Below, piece by piece: positions 18,265 through 27,765 of a DNA stretch of 49,415 bases (the stretch's first letter is position 1; each line of letters opens with the position of its first letter). The notes under the pieces were generated by a model. That model searched no databases, was not told where the DNA came from, and saw nothing but the letters and a program-made list of their open reading frames with translations. The translations under genes and the position numbers were made by a program. Origin of the DNA: Halovenus amylolytica (GTDB lineage: Archaea > Halobacteriota > Halobacteria > Halobacteriales > Haloarculaceae); the NCBI GenBank assembly GCA_004015825.1, contig SAYS01000024.1:1-49415 (forward strand), read 5' to 3'.

Positions 18265-19386
18265 ATGCGCCTCTGTATCGGCCACGGTGGTGATCTGGGA
18301 GAACCGAGCGGCGGCACAGACCGCGTCTCGGCGCTCGCAGCTGGTCTGGCCGAGCGCGGCGCCGAGGTAACACTCGTTGCACCCACACCCACTGCTGGGG
18401 TACCGGACCGGCTCGCTCCCGTGGACTGCAGCTACGTCGATACGCCGCCGTCGTCGGCGCTCAGAGCAGCAGCAGTCGCTCGGAGGGCTGCACAGACTGC
18501 CCGGAGAGACGGTGCTGTCCTTCAGTTAGAGCACTCGACACTTGCCGGGGTTGGCACACTCTCGGGTATCAACAGATACGTCCTCGACATGCACGACCTG
18601 GGGTACTCACGGTTCGATCACGTCGATACAGCCGTCGCACCGCTGCTGAAAACCGCAGTAAAGCGCCTCGAAAAACGGGGACTGAGCCGAGCCGATCACA
18701 TCGTCGTCGTCTCCGACGTGATGGCGAACCTGATCCAACAGCTGTGGGAGGTCCCGGAACGGAAAATTTCCGTAGTCCCGAACGGGTACTTTCCGGAAAC
18801 CATCGAGCCCTTCGGGCAGGTCTCCACGGAGACCGGCCGCGTTGTCTTTCTTGGAACACTCCACCCGAAGGTTGACATCGAGACCATCGTTTCGGTCGCC
18901 AACTCGCCATCGGTCAGAGAGATGGTCGTCATCGGCGACGGCGCACAGCGTGACCGGGTCGAAAGCGCCGCGAACCGGTGTGACAGTCTCCGGACAACCG
19001 GGCGGCTGCCGGACGCGGAGGCCTTCGAACTGGTCGCCAGTGCCGAGGCTGTGATAAATCCACAGACCATCTCGACCATTCAACGGTCGTCGTCACCGGT
19101 TAAACTCTACTACTACGCAGCACTGGGCAAACCGATGGTAGTGACACCGGGACCATCGGTGGTCGAGGAACTCGTCCGACACGAAGCGGCGATTACAGCC
19201 CGCTCGCGGCGTCATTTCGTCGACCGCGTTCAGGCACTACTTGAGGACGCGCCGCTCGCAAGACGGGTGGGCAAGAACGCACGGCAGGTAGCAGAACAAT
19301 ATATATGGGCGAAGAGGCTTGATGCATTTAACGAGGTTCACAGAATGCTAACAGAGTCTCGAGAAAGTGCGACCGGAGAGCGATGA
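18265..19386 (+). CDS. GT4-family glycosyltransferase
   Basis: A 373-residue GT-B enzyme. The N-terminal domain begins MRLCIGHGGDLGEPSGGTDR, a glycine-rich acceptor loop. The C-terminal domain has VVPNGYFPETIEP, FLGTLHPKVDIETI and a late KLYYYAALGKPMVV segment that replaces the usual EX7E motif. The start abuts the small ORF upstream, and the stop overlaps the membrane protein gene by ATGA. It is probably cytoplasmic and acts on the same glycan as the flanking enzymes. Confidence 0.84.
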   Translation: MRLCIGHGGDLGEPSGGTDRVSALAAGLAERGAEVTLVAPTPTAGVPDRLAPVDCSYVDTPPSSALRAAAVARRAAQTARRDGAVLQLEHSTLAGVGTLSGINRYVLDMHDLGYSRFDHVDTAVAPLLKTAVKRLEKRGLSRADHIVVVSDVMANLIQQLWEVPERKISVVPNGYFPETIEPFGQVSTETGRVVFLGTLHPKVDIETIVSVANSPSVREMVVIGDGAQRDRVESAANRCDSLRTTGRLPDAEAFELVASAEAVINPQTISTIQRSSSPVKLYYYAALGKPMVVTPGPSVVEELVRHEAAITARSRRHFVDRVQALLEDAPLARRVGKNARQVAEQYIWAKRLDAFNEVHRMLTESRESATGER

Positions 19387-21713
19387 CTGTCGATAGATAT
19401 CTCGGTCTACTGCCCGACCTTTCGGCTTTCGAGACAGAGCAGACAGTCACCTGTGAGGCAACGGAACTGGCACTTGGTGCGCTCGCTCTCTACGGATGCT
19501 CGGTAGTCGCGATGGTACTCACACCGGTACTCCCGGCTATATTTACGGTGCCACTCATCGTGCTGTCCCTGTCGTTCGTTCCCGGGATTCTGTTGCTCCT
19601 GGCCCTGCAACAGGAGCGACTCACTGTCAGTGCCGAGCACGTCCTGTATGCGTTCGGGAGTAGTCTCGTCATTCTGATGTTCACCGGCGCAGTAGTAAAC
19701 ATTCTCCTTCCATACGTTGGAGTTATGAATCCACTGATGGCCATTCCGCTTGCGGCCGGCGTCACAGTGGCCGTCGCAGTACTTGGGGTGATCGCTCAGT
19801 TGCAGGGTCAGGGCAAAACAGTCACTGTCAGGATCCCAGCGTTCTGGTCCCCGGAACCGCTTTCCTTGCTTTTGCTTCCACTTCTCACCATCGTCGGAGT
19901 GATTTTGATCAACACCACTGGGATCAACGTACTCATACTACTCCTGCTTCTCGTCGTTGCTGCAACACCGATCATTGCGATTCGTCGGTTGCAGGACCGC
20001 TGGTATCCGCTCACCATCTGGATGGTTTCACTGGCAATTCTCTACCACAAGAGCCTCTGGCAGTATGCAGGATTCGGCGGTCGTCCACACGGGATTACAG
20101 CTTGGGAGGCTGGTCGCTGGTCGCCGGGTATTGCATCAATCGAACCGTACTCATCAGAACTCCTTCAGAACGGGGTGCTGTTCCCGATGTATGCACGCCT
20201 GTCTGACATTTTTATATTGACTCAGTACGAGGTCGTGAACCCATTTTTCGTCTCGTTTATTCCGCTTGCACTGTACGTAGCTTTTCGTCAATACGTTAGT
20301 ACCGAGAAGGCTTTGCTCGGGGCAGCACTGTTTGCGTTCTGTCACCCATTCTACTTACAGTATCCCACAGCTGGACGGGCCGCAACGCCTGTCATCTTTC
20401 TGTCATTGTTCGGAGTTACCATTTCGAATCACGATCTCCCATCCGGCTCACGGGGAGTCCTCGCTGTGCTTTTTCTCGCGGGTATCGTCGTCACACACTA
20501 TGGGACGTCATACTACGTCGTTGCGGCCTTTCTTGTCGCAATTGTTCTTCTCTATTCGCTGTGGGCTGTAGACGAGGTGGTAACGAGGTTCCGCCACGGC
20601 GAGGTGGTGCAGGATGGCGGGACGGCCGTTGAGAAGGGGAGTGACGTTCCACGCCAACTGACAATTTTCTCGGTAGCGACGGTATTTTTCTTCATGACCG
20701 CCGCCTTCGGGTGGTATCTCTACACCCGGGGAGGATGGAAGTTCGACCTTCTCCCGCACCACTTTTACGATAATCTCAAGACGCTCATGACCAGTTCGAC
20801 AGAGACCGGCAGAACGGCTGCCCGTGTTGAAGGAAATCAACAGATATCAGTCGAGCTATCCTCGTATATTTACATCGTATTGACTATTCTGATGGCGGTT
20901 GGATTTGCAGTCGTCTATTACAAACGAGTCTTCACCAGGGAGCAGGGCTTCGACGACGGCTATCTGACGATCGCCACTGCACTGTTTGGAATATTCGGGA
21001 CGACACTGATACTGCGAAACTGGGGCGGCGGACGACCGATGATGATCACATTCTCGTTTACGACTGTGTTTGCTGTGATCGGGGCACTGTGGCTTGCAGA
21101 CGGTCTCGGCCGAATCTCGGGCTCTCTGGGGCGACGAATTTCGTGGCGACCGTCTATCCCCGGACATATGATCCCCGAAAACAAACCGACCGGAACCCAG
21201 GCGTTTGCGAGTTTACTCCTGGTGTTTTTCATTCTCAACTCGGGTATTGCAGCGACGGTAGTGTTTGGAGGGTTCGCTCCGAGTAATGTACCGGCACAAT
21301 CCACCCTTGTCGCTGATCAATCGCCAGAAAGTCAGGTCACAGTTCATAGAGACACTGACATAATAACGCATATCTGGATGATAAATAATCTTGATGAGAG
21401 ACATGCTGTCTATGGCGATACATTCGGTGCGAGACAGTTCGACTGGTACCGTCCAGATGTGGCCGCTCGCACGCCACAAATTGGCGGTGGATACACCCAG
21501 GCTACGAAACCAGAAGTATTTGACATTGCACAGCAACGGGATGGGACACAGCCAGGCTATCTGCTAATAATGGGCCACAATTTGGAACTCGATGCAGTAT
21601 GGCAAGGGAAGTTCAGAGAGCCTGCACCACTCAGAGAAATCTCTGTGAACGAGCGGAATCGGATCTACACTAACGGCGAGAGTGATATTTATTTTTACAC
21701 CCGAATGGAATAA
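19383..21713 (+). CDS. Large polytopic membrane protein, GT-C/DUF2206-like
   Basis: A 776-residue protein with roughly a dozen hydrophobic segments over residues 25-640, then an extracytoplasmic C-terminal domain ending NERNRIYTNGESDIYFYTR. The tail is like those of archaeal DUF2206 membrane proteins and GT-C glycosyltransferases, which use polyprenyl-linked donors outside the membrane. The loop with KSLWQYAGFGGRPHGITAW sits where such enzymes often carry functional residues. It is translationally coupled to the GT4 upstream, so a late step such as polymerisation, sugar addition or glycan transfer is likely. The exact class is uncertain. Confidence 0.65.
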   Translation: MTVDRYLGLLPDLSAFETEQTVTCEATELALGALALYGCSVVAMVLTPVLPAIFTVPLIVLSLSFVPGILLLLALQQERLTVSAEHVLYAFGSSLVILMFTGAVVNILLPYVGVMNPLMAIPLAAGVTVAVAVLGVIAQLQGQGKTVTVRIPAFWSPEPLSLLLLPLLTIVGVILINTTGINVLILLLLLVVAATPIIAIRRLQDRWYPLTIWMVSLAILYHKSLWQYAGFGGRPHGITAWEAGRWSPGIASIEPYSSELLQNGVLFPMYARLSDIFILTQYEVVNPFFVSFIPLALYVAFRQYVSTEKALLGAALFAFCHPFYLQYPTAGRAATPVIFLSLFGVTISNHDLPSGSRGVLAVLFLAGIVVTHYGTSYYVVAAFLVAIVLLYSLWAVDEVVTRFRHGEVVQDGGTAVEKGSDVPRQLTIFSVATVFFFMTAAFGWYLYTRGGWKFDLLPHHFYDNLKTLMTSSTETGRTAARVEGNQQISVELSSYIYIVLTILMAVGFAVVYYKRVFTREQGFDDGYLTIATALFGIFGTTLILRNWGGGRPMMITFSFTTVFAVIGALWLADGLGRISGSLGRRISWRPSIPGHMIPENKPTGTQAFASLLLVFFILNSGIAATVVFGGFAPSNVPAQSTLVADQSPESQVTVHRDTDIITHIWMINNLDERHAVYGDTFGARQFDWYRPDVAARTPQIGGGYTQATKPEVFDIAQQRDGTQPGYLLIMGHNLELDAVWQGKFREPAPLREISVNERNRIYTNGESDIYFYTRME

Positions 21714-21764
21714 ACAGTTTCACACTGAACCCGATTGCAATCGGTATGCGGTACGGATTAGTAA

Positions 21765-22739
21765 TCAGCTATCAGGAGTCATTGCCCCTAACTCACGCTC
21801 GAAGTAGCTAATTGTCCTGTCAAGGCCCGTATGAAGATCAACAGTTGGTTCCCAATCGAGCGTAGACTGGATCCGGTCGATGTTGGGTTGACGGTAGTCG
21901 GGATCCTCCGTCGGCCGGTCAATATGGACGATTTCGGAGGATGTGTCCACAGTGTCTAGAACTGTTTCTGCGAGGGTGTTGATCGTAATTTCGTGTGTGT
22001 GACCGATATTGAAAACAGTGTTCGCGACCCTCTCGGACTCTGCACCACCGATCCGCCGGATGCCTTCGACCAGATCGTCGACGTAACAAAAAGAGCGGGT
22101 CTGGGTCCCGTCGCCGTATACTGTGAGATCCTTGCCCTGGATCGCCTGTGAGAGGAAATTTGGGATTACTCTCCCGTCGTCGTTACGCATTCGTGGTCCG
22201 TAGGTGTTGAAAATTCGCAGGATACGTGCGTCGAATTCGTACCGCTGGGCGTATGCGACCGCGAGTGCCTCTGCGAACCGCTTGCTCTCGTCGTACGGCG
22301 CGCGCGGTCCCCTAACGTTGACGTTGCCCGAGTACTCCTCACTCTGTGGATGGACCTCGGGATCACCGTAGATTTCGCTCGTCGAAGCGATCACCAGTTG
22401 TGCATAGTGCTCGATTGCCAGGTCGTAGACGTTTCGTGTTCCCTGACTGTTCGTCTGTGCGATTTCGATAGCGTGGGATTTGAAGTCTGCCGGGCTGGCG
22501 CGGGAGGCGAAGTGGTATATCTGGTCTACATTCTTGAACTCCGGGAGCGGCTCACGAATATCGTGTTCCAATTCTGTGAATCCAGCCTCATCAGAGAGAT
22601 GTTCGAGATTCTCTCGTCGCCCGCTGCCATAGTTGTCGATCGACGTCACCCGGAACCCGTCCTCCAGAAGTCGATCAACGAGGTGGCTTCCAACGAACCC
22701 AGCTCCGCCCGTCACGACAGCATGCTCGCCTCTTGTCAT
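21765..22739 (-). CDS. NAD-dependent nucleotide-sugar epimerase/decarboxylase
   Basis: A 324-residue extended short-chain dehydrogenase. The Rossmann motif GGAGFVGS is at residues 11-18, the catalytic Ser/Thr is in ASTSEIYG, and the Tyr-Lys pair is in PYDESKRF. NTYGPRM and GRVIPNFL match UDP-glucuronate decarboxylases and dTDP-glucose dehydratase relatives; the RASPADFKSH segment favours the UDP-xylose-synthase-like branch. It lies two bases downstream of a sugar nucleotidyltransferase on the same strand, so the two probably supply one activated sugar to the locus. Confidence 0.85.
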   Translation of the reverse strand: MTRGEHAVVTGGAGFVGSHLVDRLLEDGFRVTSIDNYGSGRRENLEHLSDEAGFTELEHDIREPLPEFKNVDQIYHFASRASPADFKSHAIEIAQTNSQGTRNVYDLAIEHYAQLVIASTSEIYGDPEVHPQSEEYSGNVNVRGPRAPYDESKRFAEALAVAYAQRYEFDARILRIFNTYGPRMRNDDGRVIPNFLSQAIQGKDLTVYGDGTQTRSFCYVDDLVEGIRRIGGAESERVANTVFNIGHTHEITINTLAETVLDTVDTSSEIVHIDRPTEDPDYRQPNIDRIQSTLDWEPTVDLHTGLDRTISYFERELGAMTPDS

Positions 22740-22741
22740 TA

Positions 22742-23752
22742 TTAGAGGTTTTCAACGACGCTGTTGTCGCCGACGTTCAGTTGCTGGGAGTTGCCCACGA
22801 CTTCCGTGTTGTCACCCACGATGCTCGATTTGATATTTATATTCGTGAGCTGTGAGTTGCGCCCGACGATGCTATCTTGGACGATGGAGTTGTTTATCCT
22901 CGCCCCGTCGTCGATACTCACGTGCGGGCCAATAACGCAGTTCGAGAGGTCAACATTCTCGCCAATGTCGACAGGCTCCACAATCGCACTCTGTTGACAG
23001 TCACAGTCGCTACTGATCGGTACTTTGTCGAGACAGACGCGGTTTGCCTCCAGTAGTGTGTCGGGACGGCCACAGTCGTACCATTCCTCTACCTCGAAGG
23101 TGCCGAGTTGACAGCCTTCGTCGATCATGATCTGGAGTGCATCAGTCAACTGGTACTCGTTGCCAGCGCCACGTATGCCATTCGAGACGAGGTGATCGAG
23201 CGCGTCGAACAGTGCGACAGAGTCGTGAACGATGTAGACGCCACTAATAGCTAGGTCGGAGGGTGGATCGTCGGGCTTCTCGACCAACGAGCTGATGATA
23301 CCGTCAGAGTCGATGTCGACGACGCCGTAGTGTTGCGGTTCAGTGACTGGCTTGACTCCGATCAATCCGTCCAGTCGATCTGACTGGTCTTTTTCGAGAA
23401 AAGTACTGTACCCGTTTTCGAAGATCATATCACCGAGTGCGATAACGACTGGTTCGTCACTGATTTCTGGGTCGGCTTGATAGATGCTGTGACCCAATCC
23501 TTCTGGGGAGGCTTGCTCAACGAAACTGAAATCGAACTCTGTTCCGTACTCTGAATTCGCATACTCAACTACCTGACTTTTCATCGGGCCACCGATGACC
23601 AAAACGACCTCTTCGACTGGCGTTCGAGTGAAGCTTTCGAGAATATGACCGAGAATCGGACGGCCAGCGAGCCGAACCATCGGCTTCGGTTTCGTGTGGG
23701 TATGTGGATACAATCGAGTACCCTGCCCTGCTGTCGGTATAATCGCTTTCAT
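22742..23752 (-). CDS. Sugar-1-phosphate nucleotidyltransferase with beta-helix tail
   Basis: A 336-residue enzyme that would make an NDP-sugar from NTP and sugar 1-phosphate. The signature AGQGTRLYPHT followed by KPKPM is at the N-terminus, with ALGDMIFENGY and KPVTEPQHYGVVDID further on. Residues from about 255 form hexapeptide repeats (NCVIGPHVSIDDGARINNSI and following) expected of a left-handed beta-helix. This is the arrangement of haloarchaeal glucose-1-phosphate uridylyl/thymidylyltransferases. It is in an operon with the epimerase downstream. Confidence 0.86.
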   Translation of the reverse strand: MKAIIPTAGQGTRLYPHTHTKPKPMVRLAGRPILGHILESFTRTPVEEVVLVIGGPMKSQVVEYANSEYGTEFDFSFVEQASPEGLGHSIYQADPEISDEPVVIALGDMIFENGYSTFLEKDQSDRLDGLIGVKPVTEPQHYGVVDIDSDGIISSLVEKPDDPPSDLAISGVYIVHDSVALFDALDHLVSNGIRGAGNEYQLTDALQIMIDEGCQLGTFEVEEWYDCGRPDTLLEANRVCLDKVPISSDCDCQQSAIVEPVDIGENVDLSNCVIGPHVSIDDGARINNSIVQDSIVGRNSQLTNINIKSSIVGDNTEVVGNSQQLNVGDNSVVENL

Positions 23753-23913
23753 AAATCATAAAACTGAGTCAACTCATTAAAATGTATTCCTAAATTACAG
23801 TTCAGGCGGTTTTTCGGGATTCTCGGTACCGTATCGGTGACTAGTACTAGCAAACATGATACCGCGTCAACGACCGTATCGCACACCGTGTTACCGGTGG
23901 ACAGATCGGGCTG

Positions 23914-24144
23914 TTACTCGTCGAGGTAGCCGAGCGATTTCAGCCGATCCTTGACTTCCGCCTCGTCGACTGGTTCGAAGTCGTCGTCTTCGGTCTCCTG
24001 CTCGACACGGTACAGCACTTCCTCCATCACGTAGGTGATATACTCCGCAGGTGAGTCGAACTCTGTTCGTGGCAGCCGGTCTTCAACCCGGTCAACGATA
24101 CGAGCTGGGAGTTCGGTCGACTTGGTAGCTTCTTTTGAGGTCAT
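23914..24144 (-). CDS. Small ribbon-helix-helix-like protein with LGYL tail
   Basis: A 76-residue acidic protein. Residues 10-48 (STELPARIVDRVEDRL, then FDSPAEYITYVMEEVLYRVE) follow the strand-helix-helix pattern of CopG/Arc DNA-binding proteins. An acidic linker leads to VKDRLKSLGYLDE, which resembles the final residues of AP paralogs 1 and 3. It lies between a GT2 gene (37 bp upstream) and the nucleotidyltransferase (161 bp downstream). A regulator of the glycan genes is plausible, but the conserved tail suggests an interaction role as well. Confidence 0.65.
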   Translation of the reverse strand: MTSKEATKSTELPARIVDRVEDRLPRTEFDSPAEYITYVMEEVLYRVEQETEDDDFEPVDEAEVKDRLKSLGYLDE

Positions 24145-24181
24145 CAGTGTTCAACTGAAAATAGAACTATAATAAATGTTT

Positions 24182-25441
24182 TCACTCACGTGAACTTTGC
24201 ACCGCGGTGTTCATGAAAAACGAAGAGAAGACAGTCTGAATTCCGACAATGATAGCTGTGAGCGCAATCAGGGCATCCATCGTGTACGCTGCAGGCAGGA
24301 CTCCGCCCGTCAGTCGGAAATATACGAGGAATCCAGCGTATAGTCCGCCCAGACCGAACAGGAGACAGCCAACTGCAGCCCCACGTTCGAGTGTAACATG
24401 TTCGGTAAAGACCTTCGTAAACACGTCTTCAGGCTGACGGATCGGATCAGTTATGACAGTCGAGAAGACGCCCAACTGGAACACCTGGAACCCGACGACC
24501 ACCAGGAGCGCGCCGGTAATGAACGTGAGGACACCTGGGTTCGTGCCGTCGATGCGGACCCCGGTGTAGGTAACCCCCATCACGAGCAGTCCACCTAGAA
24601 CCAGCAAGAGCCCGGGGATCGAGAACAGGTACCCTGGCGCATTCTGGAGCATGAATCGGACGTGTCGCCAGCCGTCCCGGAAACTGTCAAGTGTCTCCTC
24701 GCCTTCCCGCTCGTGGTAGACGATCGGGACTTCGACGATATTGAGTCCGTTGACGCTTGCCTCCATGATCATCTCCGAGGCAAACTCCATCCCGTTCGTT
24801 TCGGGATCGATCGTCTCCAGAGCCCCCCTGGTGAAGATACGGAACCCACTGTGAGCGTCACTGACGCCCGCGTCGTAGAAGACGTTGAGGAATTTCGTCA
24901 GCAGTGGGTTGCCGACGTACTTGTGTAATGCCGGCATCGAACCCGGTCTGATCTCACCGTTGAGACGGCTTCCAAGCACCATATCGGCATCCGATTCGAG
25001 GAGATGGCTAAACAACCGTGGAATCGACTCGAAATCATAGGTAGTGTCTGCATCACCCATGACTATGTATTCGCCACGGGCGTGCCTGAACGCGTACCGG
25101 TACGCGTACCCGTAGCCCGATTCGTCCGGGGTGTAGACAATCGCACCCATCCGGCGGCCGATCTCCGGTGTCCAGTCCGTCGAGCTGTCACTGAGGATAA
25201 TTTCAGCCGGAACGCCCAGCTCGGCAATGGCGGTTTTTGCCCGCTGGATACACTCCGCGATGCCCTCTTCCTCGTTCAGTGTCGGCATGACGATACTGAG
25301 CGTGGGAATTGTCTCGCTGTCACGCTCGACAAGCAATTTGTCCGCGTCGTCAACCTCCCCGTCCGAATTGGGGACTAACTCCTCGACATCCGGACCCTTC
25401 TCTCGTGGGCGCGACGTGTCTCGTTGTTCGGGGGTACTCAT
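24182..25441 (-). CDS. GT2 glycosyltransferase with four C-terminal membrane helices (DPM1-like)
   Basis: A 419-residue protein with a disordered acidic N-terminus (about 45 residues), a GT-A domain of the dolichyl-phosphate sugar synthase type (SIVMPTLNEEEGI, DSSTDWTPEIG, metal motif GDADTTYDF, SGFRIF), and four hydrophobic helices from about residue 285. Such enzymes load a sugar onto dolichyl phosphate at the membrane, providing the lipid-linked donor for N-glycan or polysaccharide assembly. It is the first gene of the minus-strand group leading to the nucleotidyltransferase and epimerase. Confidence 0.85.
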   Translation of the reverse strand: MSTPEQRDTSRPREKGPDVEELVPNSDGEVDDADKLLVERDSETIPTLSIVMPTLNEEEGIAECIQRAKTAIAELGVPAEIILSDSSTDWTPEIGRRMGAIVYTPDESGYGYAYRYAFRHARGEYIVMGDADTTYDFESIPRLFSHLLESDADMVLGSRLNGEIRPGSMPALHKYVGNPLLTKFLNVFYDAGVSDAHSGFRIFTRGALETIDPETNGMEFASEMIMEASVNGLNIVEVPIVYHEREGEETLDSFRDGWRHVRFMLQNAPGYLFSIPGLLLVLGGLLVMGVTYTGVRIDGTNPGVLTFITGALLVVVGFQVFQLGVFSTVITDPIRQPEDVFTKVFTEHVTLERGAAVGCLLFGLGGLYAGFLVYFRLTGGVLPAAYTMDALIALTAIIVGIQTVFSSFFMNTAVQSSRE

Positions 25442-26034
25442 CAGGACCCTCCGATGTCAGACGTCGCCGTCCGATGGTCGTAGACAGTTCTTCGCTGGCA
25501 GTCAGCCGAACCGCTTCGTACTCTTATCATGCGTTTCGCGTGTTGATTGTATCGGGAGTTGTCCGGCCTTGCACATAGTGGTAGCCGGACGACTTCGTTT
25601 CTGACGACCACTACTCTGCTCGTGGCTGGTCTCTGTCAGTTTGCACGGTCGTCTGTCTTGGCGCAAACTGTTGTCACTCCAACTTATTCTTAACTACAAG
25701 TTATAGTTTTGGTTACCCCCCGTTCCAGACAGAACAGGCGTAGCAAAGTGTGTTCTCACTAACGAAGCGAGTTTTAAACTGTAGAGTGCGTTGTATTCGT
25801 AGCGTTTCGTAACATGTGTGTGTCAACGGCTAACGAAGCGGGATTACGTTTGCACGGAAACTAACTATGTATAGTAATATTGTTAGTACTGTCCGAATGA
25901 CTCCGACAGAGATCTTTTATTAACTCTTTAATTTATATAGTGATATCGGAAATCAGAACGAAAATCTTGCAACAGGCAAGAAAAATCACAGGACGTACCC
26001 ACTGTGTTACTGGATTGACTCCCACTTGACAGTT
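25442..26034. other. Long divergent intergenic region with an 11-bp direct repeat
   Basis: No gene is seen. The half next to the GT2 gene is GC-richer and the half next to the HTH gene is AT-rich. CTAACGAAGCG occurs twice, at 25759-25769 and 25830-25840, and a related inverted form CGTTTCGTAAC lies between them at about 25803. These could be binding sites for a regulator of one of the flanking genes. Confidence 0.45.
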
Positions 26035-26050
26035 GTAGACTAGTATCTAC
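26035..26050. promoter_or_regulatory. Inverted repeat upstream of the HTH gene
   Basis: GTAGACTAGTATCTAC has 5-bp complementary arms (GTAGA/TCTAC) around a 6-bp core. It lies about 110 bp before the regulator gene at 26162 and shares TATCTACT with the second site at 26112, so both may bind the same protein. Confidence 0.4.
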
Positions 26051-26100
26051 TATTGACAAAACGTGAGTAAACATTTCATACTGTAGGTGTAGGAAGATAA

Positions 26101-26135
26101 TATTTAAATTCACAACTACTATCTACTCCAGTTGT
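26101..26135 (+). promoter_or_regulatory. Promoter with overlapping inverted repeat (possible operator)
   Basis: TATTTAAA at 26101-26108 is a good haloarchaeal TATA box, placing the transcript start near 26127. ACAACT at 26112-26117 and AGTTGT at 26130-26135 form an inverted repeat around that start, a position where a bound repressor would block transcription. Autoregulation by the downstream HTH protein is an inference. Confidence 0.45.
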
Positions 26136-26161
26136 ACGACCATCGAATCAAAGTTGAGATT

Positions 26162-27109
26162 ATGAGTGAACCGACTGGGCACGGAAACCGGATGCAAGAG
26201 AGCGCAACGCCGAGAGCGATGGTACACAAGAAGATTCTTGACGCAGCGAAAAACCACCCTGACTCGTCTATTGAGGGCCTCGCAGATCGGATCGGCGGTG
26301 CAACCATCCAGCTCGTCGAGCGCGTCCTTGACGAGTACGGCGATCCCGCGGAGTCTGAGAGTTCCGAGATAACGGAACAGATCGTCTCGGATCACCAACT
26401 CGGGGAAAAATCAGCAGACGCTATGGATGAAACAATGAGTAACGAACAGACAAACGGAACAGAACCGAGCACAGAGCCGGCGACAAACAGTACGACACCG
26501 ACAGGAGACGCCAGCCAGAGTATACAGAGGGCAACGGAAGCAGCCGACACAACGACGGAAACAGCCGTCAGAGAGTCGACAGGCGACCAAACCGAGGGCG
26601 GTACCGGGCAATCACAACCGCAGGGATCATCCACCATTCACAGTGACCAAACCGAAACCCTGCACCAGGACCCGGAGAATCTCACCGAAAAGCGACTCGA
26701 AGTGTTGCGTGCGATTCACAATCGACCGCACGCAACACAGGCCGAATTGGCGGACCAGCTAGAGGTTAGCCGCGCGACAATCAGCCAGCGGGTCAACGCA
26801 ATCGAGGGCTTCGAGTGGGCGGACCGCCAGGAATACATCGATGCCATATTCGACGGAAACGGACCGATTTCCGACGGGATGGGAGTGTCCCAAGAAGAAC
26901 TCGCGGCCCGGATCAATTCCCTCACCGATCGGATAGAACAGTTGGAAGAAACCATCGGAGAGTTATCTGAATCCCGTTCCACCGCATTTGATGATCCCGA
27001 ACTCGCCGCTACAGTTGTCAGAGCCTGTCTCGACTCAGACACCGTGACGGAACAACAGGAACAAGAAATCATCGTCGAAATGATTGAAGCAGGCCGGTAT
27101 TCGGCATAA
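26162..27109 (+). CDS. Two-HTH winged-helix regulator
   Basis: A 315-residue acidic protein. Residues 20-60 (VHKKILDAAKNHPDSSIEGL) form a first helix-turn-helix. A Thr/Ser/Glu-rich linker (about 65-170) follows. Residues 178-220 (LEVLRAIHNRPHATQAELAD then SRATISQRVNAIEGF) are a clear winged-helix domain, and residues 245-272 form a short coiled coil likely to dimerise it. The ATG at 26162 is preferred to a TTG 30 bases upstream, which would precede or touch the predicted transcript start. Target genes are unknown; the repeats in its own promoter are candidates. Confidence 0.72.
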   Translation: MSEPTGHGNRMQESATPRAMVHKKILDAAKNHPDSSIEGLADRIGGATIQLVERVLDEYGDPAESESSEITEQIVSDHQLGEKSADAMDETMSNEQTNGTEPSTEPATNSTTPTGDASQSIQRATEAADTTTETAVRESTGDQTEGGTGQSQPQGSSTIHSDQTETLHQDPENLTEKRLEVLRAIHNRPHATQAELADQLEVSRATISQRVNAIEGFEWADRQEYIDAIFDGNGPISDGMGVSQEELAARINSLTDRIEQLEETIGELSESRSTAFDDPELAATVVRACLDSDTVTEQQEQEIIVEMIEAGRYSA

Positions 27110-27765
27110 CTTAGTCGATTCGGTGGGCCTGTGAGCAAGCAACAAGCGGGAGTCTGTAAGATGAAGACGGCTCTGATCCACTCCCTGTGATTCTCCTTCA
27201 GGAAGGCTTGGCGCCTGAAATTAGATAATACAAACTACTGAAGGACCTGTTTACTCGAGATGTTGTAATTTTCATATTAGGAAAAATCCAAAATTTCCCG
27301 CCTTCCAGGCTTGAGTCGTACCAATTCTATTAAGTACACTAATTAATCATAACCAATATCTATAACTCGGTATTCATAATGGTTATACAGGTCTTAGATT
27401 TAGTATAGAAATTATACAGAATTTTAAACGTCTCCTATCGTATCATGCGGTTCTTACATTCGTAGTTGTCCGGATGTTCCGGGCGGCCAACATCGAAACG
27501 ACCGAACCGGTAATATCGTGGCATCTACAGACATGATGGGGACACAGTTCGAATTCACCCTCAAACAGATTAGAGTAATAGGCGAGGGCTATCGATCCAC
27601 TGAGCGTTAGGTCTGGCATCAACACCACTGCACAATCCTCTTCAGGACTTTGATGTTGGTGTTTAGCTCTGAGTTGGGAAATATCTACGTCAGAAGATTA
27701 ATACTATCAAATAATTACTAATAACAATACTGCTATTATTTCAATATCGAGATCGCTAAACCGTG
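27110..27765. other. AT-rich intergenic region with an IS200/IS605-type end remnant
   Basis: No convincing gene is present; a 61-residue minus-strand frame at 27443 has no homolog signal or promoter. At 27197-27219 a hairpin (TTCAGG/CCTGAA arms) is followed by a stretch, GGCTTGGCGCCTGAAATTAG, that matches the right ends of the MITEs at 39531 and 46157. This looks like the decayed end of a related element or a shared terminator. Confidence 0.45.

Noticed and set aside
27443..27628. A 61-residue minus-strand frame in the intergenic region
   Set aside because: No start signal, no recognised family, mixed composition; likely chance.
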